NCBI GenBank assembly: GCA_038210595.1
Contig: JBBQWN010000013.1
Location: 1-64,000, forward strand
Direction: 5' to 3'
DNA length: 64,000 bases
From: Glacieibacterium sp038210595
GTDB taxonomy: Bacteria; Pseudomonadota; Alphaproteobacteria; Sphingomonadales; Sphingomonadaceae
Shown here: piece after piece, positions 25,791-33,661 of the stretch
Numbering within the stretch: the stretch's first letter is position 1
How the letters are laid out: the number at the start of each line of letters is the position of its first letter
Program-made: the position numbers and the translations under genes
Notes under the pieces: model-generated
Seen by the model: only the letters and a program-made list of their open reading frames with translations
What the model was told of the DNA's origin: nothing
Databases searched by the model: none

Positions 25791-28700
25791 TCACTCCGCC
25801 GGGAAGGGTGCCGCGGCCTTGTCCTCACCGCCGTTGGTGAACCACTTGCCGAAGCGCGGGGCCAGCCACTTCTCGATATCGTCGGCGATGGTGAAGGCGG
25901 CCGGCACGATGATCAGGGTCAGCACCGTCGACATGGCGATACCGCCGATCACCGCGATGCCCATCGGCTGCTGCCACGACCCGTCGGTGCCGAGCGACAG
26001 CGCGATCGGCACCATGCCCGCGATCATCGCGACCGAAGTCATGACGATCGGCTGCGCCCGCTTGCGGCCTGCATCGAGGATCGCCTCGACCCGGTCGTAC
26101 CCGTCGCGCATCTGCTCGATGGCGAAGTCGATCAGCAGGATCGAGTTCTTGGCGACGATGCCGAACAGCATCAGCAGGCCGATGAACACCGGCAATGAGA
26201 CTGCGGTGCTGGTTACCCACAACGCGAGCACCGCACCCAGCGGCGCCAGGAACAGCGACGCCATGTTGACGAACGGCGGCATCACCCGGCGGTACAGCAG
26301 CACCAGCACCGCGAACACCAGCAGGACGCCCGCGACCAGCGCGTAGATGAAGTTGATGAACAGTTCGCCCAGCCACTCCGCCTCGCCGACCGCGACTTCC
26401 TTCACGCCCTCCGGCAGGTGCTTATATTCCGGCAGCGCGTGAATCGCGTTGTTGGCATCGCCGCCCTGTGCGCCGGGGCCGAGGTCGGCAACGACCGCGA
26501 TGCGCCGCCCCTGGTTGAAGCGGCGGATCTTCACCGCGCCCTCGCCGAAGCCGATGTCGGCGACGACCTTCAGCGGCACAGTGCCGCCGCTGGCGGTCGG
26601 CACCGGCAGGTTCTGCAGCGTGTCGAGGCTGCCGCGCGAGCTTTCGGGCAATTGCACCCGGATCGGGATCTGGCGGTCCGACAGCGAGAACTTGGCAAGG
26701 TTCTGCGGCACGTCGCCGATCGTCGCGATACGGATCGTCTGGCTGAGCGCCGCGACCGATACGCCCATCGAGGCGGCGAGATCGAAGTGCGGCCTGATGA
26801 CGATTTCCGGCCGTTGCAGATCGGCATCGATGTGGGCGTCGCGCAGCGCCGACAGGCGCTTCATGCCGCCGACCAGGTTTTCGGCGGCATGATGCAGCAG
26901 CAAGGGATCGTCACTGACCAGCATGACCGTGATGTCGTGGCCGCCGATGCCGCCGGTCTGCGACTGGAAGTTGACCCGTGCGTCGGGCAGCTGGCGCAGC
27001 GTCGGTGCCATGTCACGCTCGAACTCGACGGTGGTCAGCTTGCGCTCGGCGCGCGGCACCAGGTTGATGTTCAGATAGGCATAGCGAACCTCATCGTCGC
27101 CGCCGATGTTCTCGAACACCTGCTTGACCTCGGGCCGCTTGCGCAGGAGCGCTGCCGCCTGCGCCGAGATGCGCTTGACGTCCTCCAGCCGCACGCCGGG
27201 TGCCATCTCCACGGTCACACTGCTCTGCCCGGAGTCGATGGACGGCTGGAAAGCCAGCGGCAGTTGCTTGGCAATCACGCCCGTCAGCACCAGCGCCACG
27301 AAGCCGGCGAACACGGTCCACCAGCGGTGGCGGATCGACCAGCGCAGGAACCCGATATAGCGCTGCATCACCGGGCCCGAAGCATGCTCGCGGTGGCCGT
27401 GCGCCTTCAGGAAGTAGGCGGCGCACAGCGGCGTGATCAGCCGTGCGACCAGCAGCGACATCATCACTGCGGCGACGACGGTCAGCCCGAAACTCTTGAA
27501 GAACTGCCCCGAGATGCCGGGCATCAACGCGACCGGCAGGAACACCGCGACGATCGCCATGGTCGTCGCGACCACCGCCAGTCCGATCTCGTCGGCGGCG
27601 TCGAGCGAGGCCTGCCACGCCGATTTGCCCATGCGCATGTGCCGGACGATGTTCTCGATCTCGACGATCGCGTCGTCGACAAGAATGCCGGCGACCAGGC
27701 TGAGCGCCAGCAGGCTGAGGAAGTTCAGGCTGAACCCCATGATGTCCATGAAAAAGAAGGCGGGGATGATCGACAGCGGGATCGCGAGCGCCGAAATTAC
27801 CGTCGCGCGCCAGTCGCGCAGGAAGATGAACACGACGATCACCGCCAGCACCGCGCCCTCGATCAGCGAGCGGATCGCACCCTTGTACTGTTCACGCGTG
27901 TATTTGACGTTGTCGTCGAACAACTCGATCTTGACCTGCGGATTCTCCTTCGAGATCTTGGCGATCTCGGCGAGTACCCGGTCCATCGACTGGACTTCGG
28001 AGGCGCCCTTGGCCTTCTGGATCCAGAACGCGGTGATCTCGCGGCCGTTCAGGCGGGCGAGCGTGCGCTGCTCGGCAGTGCCGTCGACGACGGTCGCGAC
28101 ATCGCCAAGGCGGATGATGCGGTTGCCCGAGATGGCGATCTGGGTGTCGGCGAGCGCCTGCGCGGTCTTCGCGCCGCCAAGCACGCGCAGAGCCTGCTCG
28201 GCACCCGCGACCTGGGCGCGGCCGCCGGCGGCATCGAGATTGAGGCTGCGCAGGGCGCCGTTGATCTGGACGGCAGTGACCCCGTAGGACTGGAGCTTGG
28301 ACGGGTCGAGGTCGATGCGGATCTCGCGGCTGACGCCACCCTGGCGGCTGACCGCGGCGACGCCCTGGATCGCGAGCAGGCGCTTCGAAATGGTGTTGTC
28401 GACGAACCAGCTCAGCTGTTCGAGAGTCATGTTGGTGGTGCTGACCGTGAACCGGCCAAGCCCGCCGTCGAAATCCTGGCGCTGCACCGTCGGCTCGAGG
28501 ATGCCTTCGGGCAGGTCGCCGCGGATTTTCGAGATAGCGTCGCGGACGTCGTTGACGGCACGATCGGTCGGGGTGCCGATGGCGAATTCGACACTTGTGC
28601 CGGACACGCCTTCGACCGCCCAACTGGTGATCTTCTCGACATTGCCGATCGACGCGACCGCACCCTCGACCCGCTGGGTGATCTGCTTCTCCATCTCGGT

Positions 28701-28871
28701 CGGCGCGGCGCCCGGCTGGCTGACATTGACCTGCACGATAGGGAAGCTGATGTCCGGCTGATTGTTGATCGCCATCCGGTTGAAGCTGACGATGCCGAGG
28801 AAACTCAGCACCAGGAACAGCACGATCGGGAAGGTCGGGTTCTTGATCGCCCAGCTGGAGATGTTGCGCAT
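25791..28871 (-). CDS. Efflux RND transporter permease (HAE1-type)
   Basis: A 1026-residue inner-membrane pump, close to the usual RND length. The start MRNISSWAIKNPTFPIVLF and the two large periplasmic loops are typical. The proton-relay aspartates are in LVAGILVDDAIVEIENI. The second half repeats the fold and ends with LTLIIVPAAFTIADD. With the adaptor gene upstream it would pump out hydrophobic or organic compounds. No outer-membrane factor gene is adjacent. The gene starts 3 bases after the adaptor stop. A large open frame on the opposite strand here is a shadow. Confidence 0.95.
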   Translation of the reverse strand: MRNISSWAIKNPTFPIVLFLVLSFLGIVSFNRMAINNQPDISFPIVQVNVSQPGAAPTEMEKQITQRVEGAVASIGNVEKITSWAVEGVSGTSVEFAIGTPTDRAVNDVRDAISKIRGDLPEGILEPTVQRQDFDGGLGRFTVSTTNMTLEQLSWFVDNTISKRLLAIQGVAAVSRQGGVSREIRIDLDPSKLQSYGVTAVQINGALRSLNLDAAGGRAQVAGAEQALRVLGGAKTAQALADTQIAISGNRIIRLGDVATVVDGTAEQRTLARLNGREITAFWIQKAKGASEVQSMDRVLAEIAKISKENPQVKIELFDDNVKYTREQYKGAIRSLIEGAVLAVIVVFIFLRDWRATVISALAIPLSIIPAFFFMDIMGFSLNFLSLLALSLVAGILVDDAIVEIENIVRHMRMGKSAWQASLDAADEIGLAVVATTMAIVAVFLPVALMPGISGQFFKSFGLTVVAAVMMSLLVARLITPLCAAYFLKAHGHREHASGPVMQRYIGFLRWSIRHRWWTVFAGFVALVLTGVIAKQLPLAFQPSIDSGQSSVTVEMAPGVRLEDVKRISAQAAALLRKRPEVKQVFENIGGDDEVRYAYLNINLVPRAERKLTTVEFERDMAPTLRQLPDARVNFQSQTGGIGGHDITVMLVSDDPLLLHHAAENLVGGMKRLSALRDAHIDADLQRPEIVIRPHFDLAASMGVSVAALSQTIRIATIGDVPQNLAKFSLSDRQIPIRVQLPESSRGSLDTLQNLPVPTASGGTVPLKVVADIGFGEGAVKIRRFNQGRRIAVVADLGPGAQGGDANNAIHALPEYKHLPEGVKEVAVGEAEWLGELFINFIYALVAGVLLVFAVLVLLYRRVMPPFVNMASLFLAPLGAVLALWVTSTAVSLPVFIGLLMLFGIVAKNSILLIDFAIEQMRDGYDRVEAILDAGRKRAQPIVMTSVAMIAGMVPIALSLGTDGSWQQPMGIAVIGGIAMSTVLTLIIVPAAFTIADDIEKWLAPRFGKWFTNGGEDKAAAPFPAE

Positions 28872-28874
28872 TGC

Positions 28875-30059
28875 TCAGGCGCTCTTTGCTGCGACGACGG
28901 GCTTGATCCGCTCGCCGGGCTGGAGGAAGGCGCCGGCGCTGAGCACGACCTGCTCGCTGCCCGTCAGGCCGCTGGCGATGCTCAAGCCCCCGGCATTGAC
29001 CGCGCCGACCTTGACCGGGCGCCGCACCACCTTGTCGCCGGGGCCGACGACGAAGACATAGCTGCCGGCCTCGTCGACCATAACGGCGGACTGCGGCAGC
29101 ACCGGCTGGGTCGCCTCGCCGGCCGAAATCCGGGCGTTGGCGAAGGCCCCGACGCGCAGGCCGGGCGAATAGGCGAGCGCGACGCGGGCGGTACCCTGGC
29201 GGCTCTGCGCGTCGATCACCGGGTCGAGCAGCCAGATGCGGCCGCGGTAGCTGTTGGGCGAGCCGACCGGCGTCACCTCGGCGGGCTGGCCGACCTTCAT
29301 GCGCGCCAGATCCTGTTCGGCGACGGCGGCGCGCATTTCGAGGACGCCGCCTTCCGCGACGCGGAACAGCGAACTGCTTGCCGCGCCGACGACCTGCCCC
29401 GCCTCGACGGCGCGGGTCAGCACCAGGCCATCGGCCGGGCTGCGGATGTCGAGCCGCCCGAGTCGCGCCTGCATCTCACCCAGCTGCGCCTGCGCCACCT
29501 TGACCTTGGCGTTGGCGGCGTCGCGCGTCGCGGTCTTGCGGTCGATGTCGGCCTTCGAGATGAAGCCCTTCGCAACCAGCCGGCCGGCACGGTCGAGCTC
29601 GGACTGCGCCAGCGCCGCATCGGCCCGCGCCGAGCCGATCCCCGCTGCCATCGCAGCGACCTGCTGCACCATGACGTTGCGGTCGAGGCGGGCCAGCACC
29701 TGGCCGCGCTTCACGAAATCGCCGGCATCGACGAACACCTGCGTGACCATGCCGCCCTCGCCCTGCACACCGACGGGCAGGTCGCGGCGCGCCGCGATCG
29801 ACCCCGAGACGCGGATCTGGTCCGCCACCAGGGTCTGGCCGGGCACGATGACCGTCACCTGCGCCAGCGGCGTCGCGGCGGCCTTCGCGTCGACCGCCGG
29901 CCTGGCACGGCCGAAAAAGGCCCAGGTGGCGATCAGCAGCACCACGACGACGCCGCCAATAAGCGTCGGGCGCAGCCAGCGCCGCCGCGCCGGGGCGGCA
30001 TCGGGCAGGGCATAGCCCGTCGCCGCGGCATCGGGCCCGATTGCGCTGTGCATGTTCAT
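28875..30059 (-). CDS. Efflux RND transporter periplasmic adaptor subunit
   Basis: An approximately 394-residue membrane-fusion protein. It has a basic N-terminus, one transmembrane helix (about residues 30-50), a lipoyl/barrel-sandwich region (GMVTQVFVDAGDFVKRGQVLARLD), a coiled hairpin rich in Ala/Gln, and the returning lipoyl half LDIRSPADGLVL. I chose ATG 30059 over the adjoining TTG 30062. It is the first gene of the efflux operon. A 20-base dyad lies 32 bases upstream, where a repressor could block it. Confidence 0.94.
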   Translation of the reverse strand: MNMHSAIGPDAAATGYALPDAAPARRRWLRPTLIGGVVVVLLIATWAFFGRARPAVDAKAAATPLAQVTVIVPGQTLVADQIRVSGSIAARRDLPVGVQGEGGMVTQVFVDAGDFVKRGQVLARLDRNVMVQQVAAMAAGIGSARADAALAQSELDRAGRLVAKGFISKADIDRKTATRDAANAKVKVAQAQLGEMQARLGRLDIRSPADGLVLTRAVEAGQVVGAASSSLFRVAEGGVLEMRAAVAEQDLARMKVGQPAEVTPVGSPNSYRGRIWLLDPVIDAQSRQGTARVALAYSPGLRVGAFANARISAGEATQPVLPQSAVMVDEAGSYVFVVGPGDKVVRRPVKVGAVNAGGLSIASGLTGSEQVVLSAGAFLQPGERIKPVVAAKSA

Positions 30060-30091
30060 CAAGTCGCCCGAATTGCTCTATTCCCGCCCGC

Positions 30092-30111
30092 TGTATTACA
30101 TGCGTAATGCA
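30092..30111. promoter_or_regulatory. Candidate operator upstream of the RND efflux operon
   Basis: A 20-base dyad, TG(T)ATTAC then GTAAT(G)CA around a 4-base centre, is 32 bases from the adaptor start. Its AT-rich arms contrast with the GC-rich flanks. TetR-family repressors of RND pumps commonly bind dyads of this size, but no regulator gene adjoins the operon. Confidence 0.5.
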
Positions 30112-30143
30112 CTGGCGGCAAGGGCTCATATAGCGCGAAATAA

Positions 30144-30160
30144 AGCGCTTGCGAAGCGCT
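30144..30160. repeat. 17-base inverted repeat, AGCGCTT-GCG-AAGCGCT
   Basis: Two perfect 7-base arms flank a 3-base spacer in the gap between the divergent efflux adaptor and the GlsB gene. It could be a second operator or a hairpin in a leader RNA. It is 104 bases from the GlsB start. Confidence 0.4.
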
Positions 30161-30263
30161 CCGCAGGCAACAAATCGCGTCAAATAGGACCGTAACGATT
30201 TTCGTGAGGCGATTTCCGTGATCGTGCGTTAGGCTGGCTCCTCGACGCTAAGGGAGCGGAAAT

Positions 30264-30518
30264 ATGTTGGGTTGGCTGTGGGCCGCAATCATTGGCCTCG
30301 TCGCCGGTGCGATCGCCAAGGCGATCATGCCGGGCCGGGATCCGGGCGGCATCTTCGTGACGATGTTGATCGGCATCGCCGGCGCGTTACTGGCATCGTT
30401 CCTGGGCCGTTCGCTGGGCTGGTACCACGAGGGCGAGGGTGCCGGTTTCATTGGCGCGATCGTCGGCTCGATCATTCTGCTGGCGCTGTGGCGTATGATC
30501 AATCGCGGTCGCGCCTGA
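30264..30518 (+). CDS. GlsB/YeaQ/YmgE family stress-response membrane protein
   Basis: An 84-residue protein with three hydrophobic helices separated by glycine-rich turns (LVAGAIAKAIMPGRDPGG, IGIAGALLASFLGRSLG, IGAIVGSIILLALW). This is the transglycosylase-associated (GlsB) fold. Homologues are induced by stress, but their biochemical role is not established. The start follows GGAGCGG at a good distance. A strong stem-loop 34 bases after the stop ends the transcript. Confidence 0.9.
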   Translation: MLGWLWAAIIGLVAGAIAKAIMPGRDPGGIFVTMLIGIAGALLASFLGRSLGWYHEGEGAGFIGAIVGSIILLALWRMINRGRA

Positions 30519-30552
30519 CACGTTCAGCTTCGCGCAAGTTCGTTACGCCTAG

Positions 30553-30583
30553 AGGCCGCCATCCCGCCGGGGTGGCGGCCTTT
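30553..30583 (+). terminator. Rho-independent-type terminator after the GlsB gene
   Basis: A 9-bp perfect stem (AGGCCGCCA / TGGCGGCCT) with an 11-base loop is followed by TTTC. It separates the GlsB gene from the SIMPL gene, which starts 22 bases later with its own GGAG site. Confidence 0.7.
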
Positions 30584-30604
30584 CGCTCGTCTGGAGACCG
30601 TCGC

Positions 30605-31297
30605 ATGATCCGCACCGCACTCGCCGCCGCCGCACTCGCCGCCGCCGTCCCCGCCGTTGCGGACACCGTGCCGGTCCCGACACTGAGCGTATCGGCGGAG
30701 GGCCGGTCGCTGCGCGCGCCCGACCTGGCCGAGCTGTCGGGCGGGGTCGTGACCGTCGCCCCAACCGCCGCGCAGGCGATGCGCGACAACGCCCAGAAGA
30801 TGGCCGCCGTCGTCGCCGCGGTCCGCAAGGCCGGCATCGCCGAGCGCGACATCCAGACCGCGGGCCTCAGCCTGCAGCCCCAATACCGCTATGAGAACAA
30901 CCAGGCCCCGATCCTGACCGGCTATCAGGCGACAAACACCGTGTCGCTGCGGCTGCGCCAGCTGCCCGAGGCCGGCCGCCTGCTCGACACCCTGGTGTCG
31001 GTCGGCGCGAACCAGATCAGCGGCCCGGTGTTCCGCGTCGACAACAGCGACGCCGCGCTCGACGAGGCGCGCGTCGCCGCCGTCGCCACCGCCAAGGCTC
31101 GCGCCGAACTCTATGCTAAGGCCGCCGGCGTCCGCCTCAAGCGCATCATGACGCTCAGCGAGAGCGGCGCCTACGAGCCCCCGCGCCCGATGGTGATGAT
31201 GCAGGCCCGCGCCATGAAAGCCGAGGCCGACACGCCGGTCGTGCCGGGCGAGATCGCGCTGACGGTGACGGTCAACATCGTCTACGAACTGGAGTAG
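30605..31297 (+). CDS. SIMPL (DUF541) domain periplasmic protein
   Basis: A 230-residue exported protein. The signal peptide (residues 1-20, ending AVA-D) is followed by TLSVSAEGRSLRAPDLAELSGGVVT, the start of the SIMPL domain. Later landmarks are the segment AGIAERDIQTAGLSLQPQYRYENN and the end PGEIALTVTVNIVYELE. Family members form oligomeric periplasmic assemblies of unclear role. The stop lies 1 base from the stop of the convergent regulator. A short decayed copy of the 3' end of a SIMPL gene occurs at 33221-33281. Confidence 0.9.
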   Translation: MIRTALAAAALAAAVPAVADTVPVPTLSVSAEGRSLRAPDLAELSGGVVTVAPTAAQAMRDNAQKMAAVVAAVRKAGIAERDIQTAGLSLQPQYRYENNQAPILTGYQATNTVSLRLRQLPEAGRLLDTLVSVGANQISGPVFRVDNSDAALDEARVAAVATAKARAELYAKAAGVRLKRIMTLSESGAYEPPRPMVMMQARAMKAEADTPVVPGEIALTVTVNIVYELE

Positions 31298-31298
31298 C

Positions 31299-32198
31299 TC
31301 AGCCGACCATCGCCGGCCGCGTCACTTCATAGGCCGCACCGCGCGCCATCGAGCGGGCCAGCGTCATCATCAGGATGGCCTCGCCGCCCGCTGCCAGCGC
31401 GGTCGGGCCGGTATCGTGCCACAGATGCGTCCGCACCGCCTCCGGCACCTGCTCGGCGGTCGAGAGCGGATATTCCTGCGCCAGCGCGTGGAGGCGCGCG
31501 TCATCGGCGGCCACGTCGCCGCTGAGATCGCCCATGCGTTCGAGCAGGCATTTGCTGGCAATCGGCGTCCCCCCGGCGTCGCGCATGCAGGTCATGATCA
31601 GCCCGTCGACGACCTCCGCCCGCTGGCGCATGATACCGTTCCAGATGCCGAACACGAAGGTGCCGGTGGTCAGGTCGGTGGCGATCGAGAACAGCTTGTT
31701 CTGCAGCGGCAGCGACCAGCCGGCATAGACGATGTCCATCACGCCCAGCCGAAAGCTCAGCATGCCGTCGGGCGTCACCCGCAGCAGCACGTGTTCGTGG
31801 ATGAATTGGCCGGGCGCCTCCGACGATGGCCGGGTGGTGCGCCAGAAGCCCTCGTAGCTGGCCCCGTGCAGTTGCACCCCCGCGGCGGCCTCGGCGAGCA
31901 GCGCCGGCGGCACCCAGTCCGACAGGCCGGGCGCGGCGCGCGCCGGTGCGGCGACACCGAACTTCGCCGCTAGTGCGTCAAGGCTGGCATCCCAGTCGTG
32001 GAGGCTGAACCCCGGCCGGAGGCTGGCGACATGCTGGGTGAGGCGCGCAAGGTTGTGCGCCGACGGGCTGACTGCACCGGTGCACCAGCGGCTGATCACC
32101 GACTTGTCGACGCCAAGTACCGCCGCCAGTTGCCCGCGGCTGATCGACAGTGCCTTGAGCACCAACGACAATCCGGCCGGAAAAGTCTGGGTCCCCAC
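31299..32198 (-). CDS. XRE-family helix-turn-helix regulator with a large C-terminal domain
   Basis: A 299-residue protein. Residues 8-60 form an XRE HTH: ISRGQLAAVLGVDKSVISRW, with a recognition helix in DKSVISRW. The remaining 200 residues are a domain I do not recognise, with FIHEHVLLRVTPDGMLSFRLG and a cysteine in IMTCMRDAGG. GTG 32198 is preferred; TTG 32234 would extend it into the upstream repeats. It is divergent from a PEP-CTERM gene, and three 11-base GCAC repeats lie 44-70 bases upstream, so it may control itself and that gene. Confidence 0.75.
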   Translation of the reverse strand: MGTQTFPAGLSLVLKALSISRGQLAAVLGVDKSVISRWCTGAVSPSAHNLARLTQHVASLRPGFSLHDWDASLDALAAKFGVAAPARAAPGLSDWVPPALLAEAAAGVQLHGASYEGFWRTTRPSSEAPGQFIHEHVLLRVTPDGMLSFRLGVMDIVYAGWSLPLQNKLFSIATDLTTGTFVFGIWNGIMRQRAEVVDGLIMTCMRDAGGTPIASKCLLERMGDLSGDVAADDARLHALAQEYPLSTAEQVPEAVRTHLWHDTGPTALAAGGEAILMMTLARSMARGAAYEVTRPAMVG

Positions 32199-32241
32199 GC
32201 GCCGACCTTGCGCACATGGCCGCTTGCCCCGCAACCCTCAC

Positions 32242-32267
32242 GCACCGTCCGTGCACCGGGCGTGCAC
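32242..32267. promoter_or_regulatory. Three GCAC repeats spaced exactly 11 bases
   Basis: GCAC occurs at 32242, 32253 and 32264, with intervening CGtccGT and CGggcGT, so the unit is GCACCG-NNC-GT repeated once per helical turn. The second and third copies lie inside GTGCAC palindromes. Further GTGC and GCAC half-sites follow at 32271 and 32284. The array lies between the XRE gene and the PEP-CTERM gene, where a phased operator would be expected. Confidence 0.55.
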
Positions 32268-32348
32268 ATGGTGCGCGCGCCGCTGCACCTTATTGCGTGG
32301 CCGTTCCAAGCCTAGGGCCGCCGCATCGAACGAACTTCAGGGGACGAC

Positions 32349-33155
32349 ATGACCATCCGCAGCCTTACGCTCACCACGGCCGCCATCATCGGCCTCGCCG
32401 TCGCACCCGCCCACGCCAGGCTGGTCAAGCTGACCGTCGCCGGCCACATCACCAGCGGCAGCGACGGCGGCAACGACCTCGACGACGTTACCAACGGCCC
32501 GGGCGGCTATGTCGAGCATTTCGCGCCCGGCAGCGTCTTCGGGACGATCGGCGACCTGACCGGCAATGCGATCCGCTTCAGTTTCATCTACGACACGAAT
32601 GACGCGGCGCAGCCGCTTGGCGTCGGCGGCGTCTTCGACGACCAGCTGGGTCAGTGGGCCTATGACGCGACGAAGGCGGTTACCATCGGCGCTGTCACGC
32701 ACGACTTTCTGCCGCTGCAGCCCGTGTTCACCTTTATCGCCCTGACCGCGACGCTTGGCGTGACCGATGGCACGCCGGATGGCCTCAGCGGCAATTTCAC
32801 TGGCTTCACCGGCTGGGGAGACGTTTATTCGAACTTTTATACGAGCGGTCTGAGCTTCGGTGCGACGCTGCCATCGTCGTTCTTCGCCACCGACGCGGTC
32901 CTCCCCGGCAACCTGCCCGGACCGGGTTTCGGCTTGGCGGGCAGCGGTGCGAGCGGCACCGGCAGCTTCTCGTTCGTTCGCCAGACGTGCTTCCTGACGT
33001 GCTCGTACAAGGCTGCGGTGGGCAATTTCGCGCTGACTGCGATCACCTTCGGTGCGGTGCCGGAGCCCGCCAGCTGGGCCCTGATGATCGTCGGGTTCGG
33101 CCTCGTCGGGGCCAGGCAGCGGCGCCGGTCCGGGACCACGACGGTCGCCGCCTGA
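32349..33155 (+). CDS. PEPxxWA-CTERM sorting-domain protein
   Basis: A 268-residue exported protein with an N-terminal signal peptide (about residues 1-21). Its middle part is rich in Gly, Thr, Phe and Asp, with FSFIYDTNDAAQPLG. It ends in VPEPASWALMIVGFGLVGARQRRRS, the PEP motif, hydrophobic helix and basic tail of the PEPxxWA-CTERM class. It is 69% similar in arrangement to common secreted sphingomonad proteins but has no recognised enzyme motif. An AGGGGAC site precedes the ATG. It is divergently placed to the XRE regulator, which may control it. Confidence 0.88.
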   Translation: MTIRSLTLTTAAIIGLAVAPAHARLVKLTVAGHITSGSDGGNDLDDVTNGPGGYVEHFAPGSVFGTIGDLTGNAIRFSFIYDTNDAAQPLGVGGVFDDQLGQWAYDATKAVTIGAVTHDFLPLQPVFTFIALTATLGVTDGTPDGLSGNFTGFTGWGDVYSNFYTSGLSFGATLPSSFFATDAVLPGNLPGPGFGLAGSGASGTGSFSFVRQTCFLTCSYKAAVGNFALTAITFGAVPEPASWALMIVGFGLVGARQRRRSGTTTVAA

Positions 33156-33161
33156 CCGGAC

Positions 33162-33196
33162 GGCGCGCGGCAGGGTGGTCCCCGCTGCCGCGCGCC
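33162..33196 (+). terminator. 12-bp stem-loop after the PEP-CTERM gene
   Basis: A perfect 12-bp stem (GGCGCGCGGCAG / CTGCCGCGCGCC) with an 11-base loop starts 7 bases after the stop. There is no following T-tract, so termination may be weak or the hairpin may act as a 3' stabiliser. Confidence 0.55.
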
Positions 33197-33220
33197 AACC
33201 GGATCAAACCAGTCGCGTCG

Positions 33221-33281
33221 CCCGTCGTGCGGGCGAGATCGCGCTGGCGACCACGGTCAACATGACGTGGGAGATCGAGCA
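33221..33281 (+). pseudogene. Decayed 3' fragment of a SIMPL-domain gene
   Basis: After the shared GTCGTG this stretch reads GGGCGAGATCGCGCTG, then GACC, then ACGGTCAACAT, and ends in GAGATCGAG. It aligns with the last 60 bases of the intact SIMPL gene (31238-31297) with a one-base deletion and several substitutions. After the frameshift it encodes GEIALATTVNMTWEIE, resembling the SIMPL end GEIALTVTVNIVYELE. The stop codon is lost. The remnant lies just upstream of the gene at 33343. Confidence 0.55.
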
Positions 33282-33342
33282 GCCGTTGCGCGCCCGGTCC
33301 GACCGGCCTAGCGTTCCTGGGTCCAAGGGGAGGGCGAGAACC

Positions 33343-33657
33343 ATGAACATCAGGCTTTCCGCTGCGCTGACGCTGACCGTTCTGGCGCTGGCGGCTCCGG
33401 CGAACGCGCTGATCGTGTGGAAGGGCCGCGACGGCAAGGCCTATGCGAGCGTCAAGGACTGCTTCACCAACAACCCGCAGTGCCTGCCCGAACAGGGCCG
33501 GATGGTGGCCGGTGGTGGCGGCAAGTCCGACGCCGCTGCCCCGGGCAGCCGGTCGATCGAGCGCACCGCGACGCGGGCGATGTGCGCGGCCGCCGACGGC
33601 TGGATGCACCCGAAGCCGTGCGGCAAGGGCGAAGTGCCGACGGCGATGCCGGAATAG
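33343..33657 (+). CDS. Small secreted hypothetical protein
   Basis: A 104-residue product. The signal peptide (residues 1-22, ANA) is followed by IVWKGRDGKAYASVKDC, a Pro/Gln-rich stretch, and a C-terminal part with cysteines (CAAADGWMHPKPCGKG). Four cysteines suggest two disulfides. It is not recognised as a known family. The start is ATG 33343, preceded by GGGAGGGCGAG. An earlier in-frame start would read through the SIMPL remnant. The 3' end lies 4 bases from the end of the convergent SDR gene. Confidence 0.65.
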   Translation: MNIRLSAALTLTVLALAAPANALIVWKGRDGKAYASVKDCFTNNPQCLPEQGRMVAGGGGKSDAAAPGSRSIERTATRAMCAAADGWMHPKPCGKGEVPTAMPE

Positions 33658-33661
33658 CGGA

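Noticed and set aside
26418..30107. 1229-codon open frame on the plus strand
   Set aside because: It is antisense to the RND permease and adaptor, whose sequences are textbook; the shadow frame is low-complexity His/Arg/Asp text from GC-rich codon bias.
32837..33139. 100-codon minus-strand frame inside the PEP-CTERM gene
   Set aside because: Antisense shadow of a well-supported secreted protein.
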